This document shows positions 21,061 to 31,789 of a stretch of 64,000 nt of DNA, in pieces. A program made the position numbers and the translations under genes. Numbering within the stretch: position 1 is the stretch's first letter; each line of letters opens with the position of its first letter. The stretch lies in the NCBI GenBank assembly GCA_963576475.1, contig OY754973.1, positions 5,344,893-5,408,892 on the forward strand, read 5' to 3'. Under the pieces are notes generated by a model that was not told the origin of the DNA, searched no databases, and saw only the letters and a list, made by a program, of their open reading frames with translations. This DNA comes from Molanna angustata (lineage: Eukaryota > Arthropoda > Insecta > Trichoptera > Molannidae).

Positions 21061-21225
21061 TATTATAAAATGAATCTAGAGCCGCTTCAGGTTGATTTAA
21101 TTCATATATATTAGTCCACGATTCAAACCTTAATCCATTCTGCAAAATATCAAGATCAATCCTTGGACTTGTGGTAGTTTTATAGTTTTTTTTCCAATAT
21201 TTGTCGTTACCTGTGTACTATGATA

Positions 21226-21587
21226 TCATATAATATGTAAAATCCATAAACTTAGAGCTGATTAGTTTTCCATAGATATGATTTCAACTATACAAATTTT
21301 CAAAATACTCTCACGGTCTGGGAAATCGAGGTATTTTTATACTGTTTAAATTTTGATACAATAAAAATACACTCATCAAAAATGCATTCAATGATTGTCC
21401 AAAATTAATGGAAAAAATCTATGGTTTGCCATATCAATGTGAAATAATTTCATATTTGTATGAAAAATGTATGTAACCGAAATAAAATAGCTTTTGTATG
21501 GGAAAATTGAGTGATCAACTTCATATTGATATTATATGTGTCTCTATAGACAAGTGTTTTTTTAAATCTCCACTTCTATCTTCCTCA
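21226..21587. other. Unassigned stretch beside the LINE
   Basis: Starts with sequence related to 17240-17300 (TTAGAGCTGATTAGTTTTCC), then unassigned AT-rich DNA. Confidence 0.4.
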
Positions 21588-21695
21588 AGGGGTAGGCAGT
21601 GAGAACCGAACACCGCATTCTTCTATCTTGATACATATACATCGCCCCATCAACATTGATACACTGTCTCATGCATGCTCATCTTGCTAGTAAGG
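21588..21695 (-). mobile_element. RTE-type LINE 3' end remnant
   Basis: CAAGGGGTAGGCAGTGAGAA ... CATCGCCCCATCAACATTGA ... TCTCATGCATGCTCAT is a degraded copy of the 38460-38575 end. Confidence 0.65.
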
Positions 21696-22584
21696 CAATT
21701 TTACTTAAAATTTCTCAAAATGTATCATGTAGAATGTGCATACTATTAGTTTCGTGACAATGTTTTTGTGTGTATGGTGTATTGTGAAAACTTTTGTCCT
21801 CTGGGAATCTTATATTTGTTTAAGAATCTAATATAAATGTTATTCATAAAAATGCATTTAGAGATATTCTGATTCGTTTCAGAGTACGATAACGTCTATA
21901 ACCAACGGGCGACCGTGGATAAAAGGACGTGGATAAATTATTCTGTCCGTGATGATGCATATGTGAAAATAATGGATTTAATTTAATTTCATTTCGTTTA
22001 TACTTTTATTTCTTTTCATTTGATTTCTCTAATGTTTTATTTATGCAAGTTTGAAGCCCAGACTTTATTTACATATTATCGAATTTCATTTTACAGATTT
22101 TTTTTGCGCGCATTGTCTTGATTACTCTAAATATCACGTTAACTTGTTGGAAAAACGAAAAAAAAGATCTAAGGTAAAAGGAAGTAAAAAAAAAACATGA
22201 GGATTAGAATTATTGAAACAATCTAAATTCAGCTTTAAATAAAATAATATCTTTTCGAGAAATTCTATTTGGTTGTTATTTGAAATAGAATAATATTAAT
22301 ATTGGATTTATTAATATATTTTTTTCCACATATTCTGTCAGTTATTATGTTGTTGTAACATATCGCACAGGTGTTCTATAAACTTGAACACAACAACACA
22401 CAAAAACTTTATATGTATGCTAAGTGATGTTAACCCAATCAATGCGATTATTTACAAAAGCAATATTAACACATTGTACATATTTGATTTAAAAATTTCA
22501 CTTATCGTAATAGATTAAAAGCAGAATTAACGTCATAGTATAAAAACTGATTTTTTTCTGTAAAATGACACTACGGCGGGTAAA
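21696..22584. other. Unassigned AT-rich stretch before the satellite
   Basis: AT-rich with homopolymer runs. No gene. The last bases before the array are ACTACGGCGGGT. Confidence 0.4.
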
Positions 22585-25500
22585 AAAATCCCACAAGACA
22601 GCCTGTCTGGGATTATTCTAATTATAATATAAACATAACAAAGCAACCGTGCACACTAAAATCCCAAAAGGCAGCCTGTCTGGGATTATTCTAATTATAA
22701 TATAAACATAACAAAGCAACCGTGCACACTAAAATCCCAAAAGGCAGCCTGTCTGGGATTATTCTAATTATAATATAAACATAACAAAGCAACCGTGCAC
22801 AATAAAATCCCAAAAGGCAGCCTGTCTGGGATTATTCTAATTATAATATAAACATAACAAAGCAACCGTGCACACTAAAATCCCACAAGACAGCCTGTCT
22901 GGGATTATTCTAATTATAATATAAACATAACAAAGCAACCGTGCACACTAAAATCCCACAAGACAGCCTGTCTGGGATTATTCTAATTATAATATAAACA
23001 TAACAAAGCAACCGTGCACACTAAAATCCCACAAGACAGCCTGTCTGGGATTATTCTAATTATAATATAAACATAACAAAGCAACCGTGCACACTAAAAT
23101 CCCACAAGACAGCCTGTCTGGGATTATTCTAATTATAATATAAACATAACAAAGCAACCGTGCACACTAAAATCCCACAAGACAGCCTGTCTGGGATTAT
23201 TCTAATTATAATATAAACATAACAAAGCAACCGTGCACACTAAAATCCCACAAGACAGCCTGTCTGGGATTATTCTAATTATAATATAAACATAACAAAG
23301 CAACCGTGCACACTAAAATCACACAAGACAGCCTGTCTGGGATTATTCTAATTATAATATAAACATAACAAAGCAACCGTGCACACTAAAATCCCACAAG
23401 ACAGCCTGTCTGGGATTATTCTAATTATAATATAAACATAACAAAGCAACCGTGCACACTAAAATCCCACAAGACAGCCTGTCTGGGATTATTCTAATTA
23501 TAATATAAACATAACAAAGCAACCGTGCACACTAAAATCCCACAAGACAGCCTGTCTGGGATTATTCTAATTATAATATAAACATAACAAAGCAACCGTG
23601 CACACTAAAATCCCACAAGACAGCCTGTCTGGGATTATTCTAATTATAATATAAACATAACAAAGCAACCGTGCACACTAAAATCCCAAAAGGCAGCCTG
23701 TCTGGGATTATTCTAATTATAATATAAACATAACAAAGCAACCGTGCACACTAAAATCCCAAAAGGCAGCCTGTCTGGGATTATTCTAATTATAATATAA
23801 ACATAACAAAGCAACCGTGCACACTAAAATCCCAAAAGGCAGCCTGTCTGGGATTATTCTAATTATAATATAAACATAACAAAGCAACCGTGCACACTAA
23901 AATCCCAAAAGGCAGCCTGTCTGGGATTATTCTAATTATAATATAAACATAACAAAGCAACCGTGCACACTAAAATCCCAAAAGGCAGCCTGTCTGGGAT
24001 TATTCTAATTATAATATAAACATAACAAAGCAACCGTGCACACTAAAATCCCACAAGACAGCCTGTCTGGGATTATTCTAATTATAATATAAACATAACA
24101 AAGCAACCGTGCACACTAAAATCCCACAAGACAGCCTGTCTGGGATTATTCTAATTATAATATAAACATAACAAAGCAACCGTGCACACTAAAATCCCAC
24201 AAGACAGCCTGTCTGGGATTATTCTAATTATAATATAAACATAACAAAGCAACCGTGCACACTAAAATCCCACAAGACAGCCTGTCTGGGATTATTCTAA
24301 TTATAATATAAACATAACAAAGCAACCGTGCACACTAAAATCCCACAAGACAGCCTGTCTGGGATTATTCTAATTATAATATAAACATAACAAAGCAACC
24401 GTGCACACTAAAATCCCACAAGACAGCCTGTCTGGGATTATTCTAATTATAATATAAACATAACAAAGCAACCGTGCACACTAAAATCCCACAAGACAGC
24501 CTGTCTGGGATTATTCTAATTATAATATAAACATAACAAAGCAACCGTGCACACTAAAATCCCACAAGACAGCCTGTCTGGGATTATTCTAATTATAATA
24601 TAAACATAACAAAGCAACCGTGCACACTAAAATCCCACAAGACAGCCTGTCTGGGATTATTCTAATTATAATATAAACATAACAAAGCAACCGTGCACAC
24701 TAAAATCCCACAAGACAGCCTGTCTGGGATTATTCTAATTATAATATAAACATAACAAAGCAACCGTGCACACTAAAATCCCACAAGACAGCCTGTCTGG
24801 GATTATTCTAATTATAATATAAACATAACAAAGCAACCGTGCACACTTAAATCCCACAAGACAGCCTGTCTGGGATTATTCTAATTATAATATAAACATA
24901 ACAAAGCAACCGTGCACACTAAAATCCCAAAAGGCAGCCTGTCTGGGATTATTCTAATTATAATATAAACATAACAAAGCAACCGTGCACACTAAAATCC
25001 CAAAAGGCAGCCTGTCTGGGATTATTCTAATTATAATATAAACATAACAAAGCAACCGTGCACACTAAAATCCCAAAAGGCAGCCTGTCTGGGATTATTC
25101 TAATTATAATATAAACATAACAAAGCAACCGTGCACACTAAAATCCCAAAAGGCAGCCTGTCTGGGATTATTCTAATTATAATATAAACATAACAAAGCA
25201 ACCGTGCACACTAAAATCCCAAAAGGCAGCCTGTCTGGGATTATTCTAATTATAATATAAACATAACAAAGCAACCGTGCACACTAAAATCCCACAAGAC
25301 AGCCTGTCTGGGATTATTCTAATTATAATATAAACATAACAAAGCAACCGTGCACACTTAAATCCCACAAGACAGCCTGTCTGGGATTATTCTAATTATA
25401 ATATAAACATAACAAAGCAACCGTGCACACTAAAATCCCACAAGACAGCCTGTCTGGGATTATTCTAATTATAATATAAACATAACAAAGCAACCGTGCA

Positions 25501-25823
25501 CACTAAAATCCCACAAGACAGCCTGTCTGGGATTATTCTAATTATAATATAAACATAACAAAGCAACCGTGCACACTAAAATCCCACAAGACAGCCTGTC
25601 TGGGATTATTCTAATTATAATATAAACATAACAAAGCAACCGTGCACACTAAAATCCCACAAGACAGCCTGTCTGGGATTATTCTAATTATAATATAAAC
25701 ATAACAAAGCAACCGTGCACACTAAAATCCCACAAGACAGCCTGTCTGGGATTATTCTAATTATAATATAAACATAACAAAGCAACCATGCACACTAAAA
25801 TCCCACAAGACAGCCTGTCTGGG
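22585..25823. repeat. 73-bp satellite, about 44 tandem copies
   Basis: Monomers start at 22585, 22658, 22731 and so on, every 73 bp, with a 27-bp partial at the right edge. Each monomer contains an inverted repeat (AATCCCA-CAA-GACAG-C-CTGTC-TGGGATT) followed by an AT-rich part and GCAACCGTGCACACT. Two main variants, CACAAGACAG (A) and CAAAAGGCAG (B), occur in blocks: A1, B3, A11, B5, A12, B5, then A to the end. Units are otherwise nearly identical, implying recent amplification. Hairpins of similar shape (CCCAC...GCC...GTGGG) occur in LINE 3' UTRs at about 17465 and 29000, a possible source. Confidence 0.97.
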
Positions 25824-26596
25824 GGTATACATAAACAAAATTTTATGTATAAATTTATTTTTACAATAATTCGACATTTTTTCTGTCTCTTAAAAAATGT
25901 GAAATGTAATTCAATAAGAAAGCTTCCTGGAATCGCCCTAATTCCTACCAGATAACTAAATTTTCCTTTCCAAATTTGACTCTCTATAAAACAGATATTT
26001 AATTCCTATCCTCGTCTTCTTCCTCAGCCTATACCCGTCTTCTCCCAGATATCAAATCAGCAATGATATTATCGTTATATACCGATAATTTGTCTAGTTT
26101 TGCGTTAGAAATTTGTAGAAGTTTGTTGAAGAAGAATTAAAAAAAAACATAAGAAAACTCTTATACCTATAATTTCTACTATTTTCAAAAATATATGGAT
26201 ATATAACCTACGAACATAATGTGTAAATATGACTGCAATATAACATATTAGAAATAATATTGTTGAATATCATATTAACATTTCCAGTTTATTTAATAAA
26301 CCTGATGATTAACCGGTTTTACTACTTCATATAAATATATCGACATAATATTGTCATTTCCTACAAAATGACTTTTTACAATACTTGAAGTTTCTATTAT
26401 GAATTGTCTTAAATGTTGTATAAGAAATGTGTTAATTAATACTGATTCGTAAATGTTTGATACAATTAGTCTTATATATAATTTTATTATGTTAATAAAT
26501 CCAATAGCTTGTAATAAAATAAATTATTGAAACACATTCAACCAAATCTCTTACAAATGGTCACTTGGAATTCATCAAGGAATTATAATTATATTT
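25824..26596. other. Unassigned AT-rich stretch between two arrays
   Basis: Starts GGGTATACATAAACAAAATT right after the truncated satellite unit. Contains a short CT-rich patch (26005-26045). No coding or RNA signal. Confidence 0.4.
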
Positions 26597-27262
26597 TTCT
26601 GTTAAACCAGTCATTATATTGGAGTAATCTTGGTAGATAATTCTATGTCCAAAACATTTTTACGTTGAAAAAGTCATAACATTGGAGTAATCTTGGTAGA
26701 TAATTGTATGCGTATTTTTTATATTAAACTAGTCATTACATTGGATTAATCTTGGTAAATAATTGTTTGCGCAAAGATTGTTATGTAAAACCAATCATTA
26801 CATTGAAGTATTCTTGGTAAATAATTGTATGCGCAAACATTGTAATGTTAAACTAATTATTACATTGAAGTATTCTTGGTAAATAATTGTATGCGCAAAC
26901 ATTGTAATGTTAAACTAATTATTACATTGAAGTATTCTTGGTAAATAATTGTATGCGCAAACATTGTAATGTTAAACCAATTATTACATTGAAGTATTCT
27001 TGGTAAATAATTGTATGCGCAAACATTGTAATGTTAAACCAATTATTACATTGAAGTATTCTTGGTAAATAATTGTATGCGCAAACATTGTAATGTTAAA
27101 CCAATTATTACATTGAAGTATTCTTGGTAAATAATTGTATGCGCAAACATTGTTATGTTAAACCAATTATTACATTGAAGTATTCTTGGTAAATAATTGT
27201 ATGCGCAAACATTGTAATGTTAAACCAATTATTACATTGAAGTATTCTTGGTAGACAAATGT
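26597..27262. repeat. 62-bp tandem array, about 10-11 copies
   Basis: Unit: AACCAATTATTACATTGAAG, TATTCTTGGTAAATAATTGT, ATGCGCAAACATTGTAATGTT. The units from about 26810 to 27240 are nearly identical, while the first three (26597-26800) and the last are diverged. Homogenised centre and decayed edges is the expected pattern of unequal exchange. Confidence 0.93.
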
Positions 27263-27782
27263 ATGCTCAAATACTTTTATTATAAATTTGAAAATAAATT
27301 TTAAAAACATCGACATTCATCGACATGTGCTATATTTGACAAAAAGCAATATTCAACGCATTCAGTGGATAGTAAAATGAACCAATGAAGCCAGTCATGA
27401 TCAACTGAAAATAACCAGGGTTACAAAGAGCTGCTTCCTGAGGATCGAAATGTTATGGTCGAATTGAAAAGAATCTCATAAAAACCAATGATTGTTGTCC
27501 TTTTTCGATTATGAAGAGATAAACAAGAACAAATTCCTTACGAAAGACAGCTTCTGGGGAAGTGTTATCAGGAGGCAACAGGGAGGGCATGACCTTCAGA
27601 AATGAAGAATACGATTGAGAATGAGACTTTATTTGAAAAACTATAATATAATATAAAAGTTTACGACAGTCAGATTTATGATAGTCATAAGTGCTCTGTT
27701 AATTCGTAGAAACGTATTCATTTGACAAATTGATGTAGACGTTATTTGATACATGTTATATGCAATTTTTATCTGTATGGCA
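27263..27782. other. Unassigned stretch
   Basis: Contains CCTGAGGATCGAAATG near 27437, which is reminiscent of a hammerhead core but lacks helix II and the cleavage site, so it is not called. No gene. Confidence 0.35.
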
Positions 27783-28030
27783 CCGGCTTATAATGGTGCT
27801 TCCACTCTTTTCTAATCATCGTTTTCGGGTATCCTGTAAGAGCCGGAATATCAAAAATACAAAAGCCAAATTAAAAACATCTCATATATTTCAGCAATGA
27901 GGCTCCCCACCCATTATGAATGTTGCATCTTCCTCTTATAAGATAATGCATACCCGCACACCTGTCGCTGGTTACCATACACTGTGGGATATGCCGTGAA
28001 TCGTAATGGTATGTATGAATGAATGAATAT
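27783..28030 (+). repeat. Dispersed repeat with (ATGA)n tail, copy 2
   Basis: Same block order as 3701-3976 and the same ATGAATGAATGA end. Probably a LINE 3' UTR; no coding part is attached. Confidence 0.6.
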
Positions 28031-28119
28031 CTACAGCAAAAAATGCAAAATTCAATAGGCTTACACAGTACCTGATGTTTATGCACAGTTAATATTTTCA
28101 GTAATAACCTACATACATT

Positions 28120-28358
28120 TAAAGAATGAAAGTGAACACATTGATATTGTTTGGCCACATGGGGAGAATGAATGAGGAACTCCTGACGAAGAAAACATAC
28201 AGTGCGGACAGGAATGGAATGAGAGGTCGGGTCCATCCAACAAAAGGGATGACGGAAATTTTAGAAGCGTGAATAACAGACGAACATGTATGAGACGATG
28301 CATAAATCTTGATGCCAGGACAGAATAATGTGGCGTTTGGTTCTCTCTGCCTATATAC
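28120..28358 (+). mobile_element. RTE-type LINE C-terminal fragment
   Basis: Plus-strand translation gives MKVNTLILFGHMGRMNEELL, then TKKTYSADRNGMRGR, and after a frameshift NNRRTCMRRCIN. It aligns with the LINE at 38457-39071 (FGHMGRMNDERLTKKIYNADR, RNGLRGRGRPRK). A frameshift at the GRGRP region and a deletion near 28310 inactivate it. The tail TTCGGTTCTCTCTGCCTA-like end is truncated. Confidence 0.82.
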
Positions 28359-28784
28359 ATAAATTTAATAATTAATATTCACAATAAAGCAAATTATGAC
28401 AAATTTGACATAAAACAATAATTATATACAAAATGGACAAAGGATATTTTTGCATGGAAACTTAAAAACATCATTAATCAGGTATTAAACACAAGTTTCA
28501 TCTTTGCATTACATTGTATTTATATATTACATATATACCCTGACAACTAAAACACACCATTATCATTTTATTATGTGGTTTTATTATATTCTGAAAATTT
28601 ATCGATTCATTATGGAACCCTTTTTGATACAACTTTAGTTGCTCGTTTTATGATACTTGTTGTTCAATATGTTCAACAATATTTCTGATAAAACAGCTAT
28701 TTAGGTTCCGTTGACCCGCAGTAATATTGTAAACGTACATTTATACAAAGAGTTAGTAGGTACCTACTAGATTTTGTTTAAAAA
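28359..28784. other. Unassigned AT-rich stretch
   Basis: Contains one GTAGGTACCTAC palindrome at 28756-28767. Nothing else recognised. Confidence 0.4.
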
Positions 28785-29041
28785 GAATTTATTTATTTTT
28801 TATTTTATTTTTATTTATTTCTATCCAAAAACATAGAGTAGATATAAGATACAAAATAATTAAAGGTATTATAAGCTTATTCATACATAGTAGACATACA
28901 AAGTAAATATAAGTTATTTCATTTCAATAAATATGATTTCATTATTTCACCATTGCTTACATAGTTAAAGCTATCCTTTTTGTTTGTATCTTTGTTACTA
29001 GCCCCCTCACTAGGCATAGCCTGTGCTAAGGTGAGCTAGTT
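28785..29041 (-). mobile_element. LINE 3' UTR with A-rich end
   Basis: The minus strand begins with a hairpin region (CTCACCTTAGCACAGGCTAT then GCCTAGTGAG) and ends in an AAATAAATAAA-type run near 28785. The same layout (hairpin, about 100 bp, A-rich end) closes the LINE at 17375. The coding part is absent. Confidence 0.6.
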
Positions 29042-29350
29042 TTATATTATTGTCTATTGCGTTGTTTATTTATAGATACGTTTACATATAAGTAATGGTA
29101 CATACATACGCTACGCATTCAAGCGTATTATGCATCCTTCTTTCTCTCTTTCCAAACACAATATTTCATTATGAGTCATTAATACACAACAAAAATTGTA
29201 AAAATAAATTATTTGTTGAAAAAATTGATTGATTTAGAGATAAAAAAAAAACAACAAAAGTACTTATTTTTCACTCTTTTCAATTGTCTATTCTGTTATT
29301 TGTAATAGTGCATTTTACATTTTATTTGGTAGAATTTTTTCCTTCAGGAT
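29042..29350. other. Unassigned AT-rich stretch
   Basis: No feature supported. Confidence 0.35.
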
Positions 29351-29393
29351 TTTTTCATCTATTTCATAAACCAATTATGAAATAGATGAAAAA
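29351..29393. repeat. Perfect 19-bp hairpin
   Basis: TTTTTCATCTATTTCATAA, loop ACCAA, then its exact inverse TTATGAAATAGATGAAAAA. It sits 12 bp from the 3' end of a SINE-2 copy. Could be a tiny foldback insertion or a template-switch event. Confidence 0.75.
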
Positions 29394-29404
29394 TTAATAA
29401 TGAT

Positions 29405-29583
29405 AATAAAAAAAACAAGTTTGTTGCCATATGGAATTTTCTTTCAACCAGTGTATCCAGCCCAGAGAAGCAATTATTGCGTGAGAAATGAATTTCAATA
29501 AATTTCTCCACCGCTGGGGATCGCACCCAAGATGCACGCACAGAAGTCAAGACTCACCAATAAATTGTACCACTGTGGTCGGT
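29405..29583 (-). mobile_element. SINE-2 copy (tRNA-derived)
   Basis: Minus strand: degraded A box (CAGTGGTACAATTTATTGG), B-box-like GGGTGCGATCCCC, then AGAAATTTATTGAAATTCAT, TGCTTCTCTGGGCTGGATAC and a GTTGCC...-type end, matching 62795-63000. More diverged than that copy. Confidence 0.8.
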
Positions 29584-29949
29584 TTGAAAATAAATATTTT
29601 GTTTTTGAACAATTCATTTATAACGATTCGACGGCAACATTAAATTGTTTTGATCTAAAGTAGGTAGGCATATCTTCAAAGAGGTGCTTCAGAATAAAAA
29701 TTTAGTTATTCAGAAAGAAATCTTAACTTTACTTATGTTAACGCCAATATTGACGTTAAAATTATTCTTGATTTTTTTACATGCAAAACGTCAAATATTT
29801 TTTGCAATCACTGCCCTTCCTGCATCTACAATTTAATTGCCCTTGAAACCGAGTTTTGTCAAAACTTATAATGATCCTCGAACCCGCAACTACGAACATC
29901 TATTCTCAATCCGCTCTGCTACAAGCATCTTGTCTGGATTTATGTATTA
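29584..29949. other. Unassigned stretch
   Basis: Ends with the TTA (29947-29949) that borders the next element. Otherwise nothing recognised. Confidence 0.4.
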
Positions 29950-30496
29950 AGCCGGGAATCGATTATGCGCTCCAATAGGTCGAACATTGGCGAGCGTTCC
30001 AGCCGCGCTAAGTCGATACCGACTTCGAACACGCGAACGTGGAACGGGGCGTTCCATATTCTGTTGGTTTTTTGCCGCGTATCAAAGGAAGCCCAGTTTT
30101 GGAGCGCGCACCAGTTGAGACGGACGTTTCCTACTTTAGTGTTCGTTGCGTTCCAAGATGGATCAAAGTTGCCGTAAACTTATACAATTATATGGTACCA
30201 AGGATCTTTTATGGAATACCAAAAGTCGTTTATACCATAATAAAGCACTTAGAACTGACGCATGGCGGGAAATAAGCAGTGAAATGCAAGTGCCTGTCGA
30301 GGAATTAAAGAAAAAAAATGACCGTGCTTTTATCATTTTACATAAGAGAAAAATGGAGGAACGAGCAAGTACTGGAACAGCTGCCGCGCGCGCCGGGAGC
30401 GCACAGTTCAGATGCCTTCAAAATTTGGAGCGCGCTCCGCGGAGCGCACAGCCGGTGCGGTCATTCACGGCAGGAGCGCATAATCGATACGCGGCT
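29950..30496 (+). mobile_element. TTA-flanked element with MADF frame (PIF/Harbinger-like)
   Basis: Terminal inverted repeats: the left begins AGCCGGGAATCGATTATGCG then CTCC; the right, reversed, begins AGCCGCGTATCGATTATGCG then CTCC. Flanks are TTA on both sides (29947-29949, 30497-30499), the 3-bp target typical of PIF/Harbinger transposons. The element is 547 bp, much too short for a transposase, but it carries a MADF-like frame. Its GC content is well above the surroundings, and a TTGGAGCGCGC motif recurs at about 30093 and 30424. Superfamily assignment rests on the TTA target and the MADF link. Confidence 0.68.
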
Positions 30497-30502
30497 TTAT
30501 AA
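30158..30502 (+). CDS. MADF-like domain protein, truncated, in transposon
   Basis: Starting at the ATG at 30158 (the frame is open 12 nt further upstream), the protein begins MDQSCRKLIQLYGTKDLLWN, with SRLYHNKALRTDAWREISSEM and VEELKKKNDRAFIILHKRK. This matches the MADF pattern: LI-LY....LW, Y.N...R..AW.EI, then K.K.....L...KRK. MADF is a DNA-binding domain of the Myb/SANT type; Harbinger-like transposons use a separate protein of this kind to bind their ends. After about residue 70 the sequence (AAARAGSAQF...) is low complexity and the frame runs through the right inverted repeat, stopping at 30502. It may be a decayed or captured gene piece. Confidence 0.6.
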   Translation: MDQSCRKLIQLYGTKDLLWNTKSRLYHNKALRTDAWREISSEMQVPVEELKKKNDRAFIILHKRKMEERASTGTAAARAGSAQFRCLQNLERAPRSAQPVRSFTAGAHNRYAAL

Positions 30503-30574
30503 TACATGTGTGTTGTACAAGCATCAGCCATTGTGTACAGGAGAATAAGCCATTGAAAAAATAATATTTTTTTA

Positions 30575-31030
30575 TAGTAACATTTATGCTTACATTGTTT
30601 TTTTATCGTTCTATTCATGCTAACATTGTTTTTTATCGTTACATTCATGCTAACATTGTTTTTTATCGTTTCATTCATGCTAACATTGTTTTTTTATCGT
30701 TCATTCATGCTAACATTGTTTTTTATCGTTCCATTCATGCTAACATTGTTTTTTTATCGTTCCATTCATGCTAACATTGTTTTTTTATCGTTCCATTCTT
30801 GCTAACATTGTTTTTTTATCGTTCCATTCATGATAACATTGTTTTTATCGTTCATTCATGCTAACATTGTTTTTTATCGTTCCATTCATGCTAACATTGT
30901 TTTTTTATCGTTCCATTCATGCAAACATTGTTTTTTATCGTTCCATTTATGCTAACATTGTTTTTTTATCGTTCCAGTTATGCAACATTGTATTTTTTAT
31001 CGTTCCATTCATGTAAACATTGTTTTTGTA
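30575..31030. repeat. 30-33-bp tandem array, about 15 copies
   Basis: Unit approximately CATTCATGCTAACATTG, a run of 6-8 T, ATCGTTC. T-run length varies between units. The overlapping frames with repeated HANIVF or MLTLFF are artefacts of the repeat. Confidence 0.95.
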
Positions 31031-31178
31031 AGATACGATTTCTCAATGGGTATCATGTATAGAGTGCTCAATATGTCTCTTGGGCTATGACGGCTAACGA
31101 CACTAAGCAGACTTCTCCAACACATGGCCTGTAGACGAAATATGTAAAGTGATGTAAATTTCTAGCACAAGAATTAAC

Positions 31179-31735
31179 TGCAAATACATATAGGGCCTAG
31201 GTTGAGGCTCTAAGGGCCTAGGCAGTAAAGGCGGGGGTGGGCGGCCGACGCTGTTGTGCCCTCGTCAATTCTGTACTTAGAGAAGAGCAGGACGAACGTC
31301 TTCAGTCTCGCTCGGCAGTTACCCGTCAAACTGTGGCGAATGTTGTTGTGTGGTTCGGGCACACCGCCGGCGCAGACGTCGGGTCAGACATCCTGTGTTG
31401 ACAACTAGACGTCAAATCTGACAGGTGAAGATTGCGTCGGATGCCCCCGGTGTTAGCCCGCGGAACCTTCGGACGCCAACACGAGGACCGAGGGGTCGGG
31501 GTACAAGCCCCTCCGACTTGAAACGGAGTGAACATAGAGGCCGATTTTGAGACCAATCGGAGGCCCTGACGTGTGAGGTTGGATTCTCGGGGGCAGTGGT
31601 TGAACCCGATGGATGGTGGATATTTTGTGTTTGTCCGATGTTGCGGCTGCGTCTGGTGGTGAACAGGGCCAATGGGCTCTATAGCGTCGCCGGCGTGGAA
31701 GTGGATCGCGATCTCCCTCGATGCAAATACATATA
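31179..31735. mobile_element. GC-rich insert flanked by a 14-bp target duplication
   Basis: A 529-bp segment (31193-31721) of strikingly high GC is bounded by identical TGCAAATACATATA repeats (31179-31192 and 31722-31735). A 14-bp duplication is typical of target-primed reverse transcription (LINE, SINE or short derivative). The insert begins GGGCCTAGGTTGAGG and ends GATCTCCCTCGA. There is no poly-A, no pol III boxes and no recognised protein. It could be a short internally deleted derivative of an R1-group LINE that ends without poly-A; that is inference. Confidence 0.65.
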
Positions 31736-31789
31736 TTTGCGGAACTGTGGAATAATGAAACTTACAGAGTAAAAGGATTTTCGTCCTGT

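Larger units (their letters stand above)
17375..21225 (-). mobile_element. CR1/Jockey-like LINE, decayed, split by a Helitron
   Basis: Read on the minus strand from 21225: a region with DLDILQNGLRFESWTNIYEL; the Helitron at 19809-21060; then NPVKQRHKPIKP and a stop. Further on are NNYRPIALISQISKMLEK, TFGFREGLGTSEVIYRL, FLDLRKAFDTVNHQIL, GIPQGTVLGPLLFIIY, YADDTT, STKYLGLHIDGQ and SILTYGLICWGG. These are ordered reverse transcriptase motifs and the C-terminal tail. The endonuclease is missing, so the copy is 5'-truncated. Damage includes a TGA near 19715, a frameshift near 18755, a stop at 18290, and a G15 tract (minus strand) at 18147-18133 that changes frame. The 3' UTR has a hairpin near 17465-17495 and an A-rich end at 17380-17400. 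Confidence 0.88.

Noticed and set aside
22585..25823. CRISPR-like array of hairpin repeats
   Set aside because: Whole 73-bp units repeat head to tail with no variable spacers, no cas genes, and the context is an insect genome. It is a satellite.
27430..27480. Another hammerhead (CCTGAGGATCGAAATG)
   Set aside because: No helix II between CTGAGGA and GAAA and no cleavage site.
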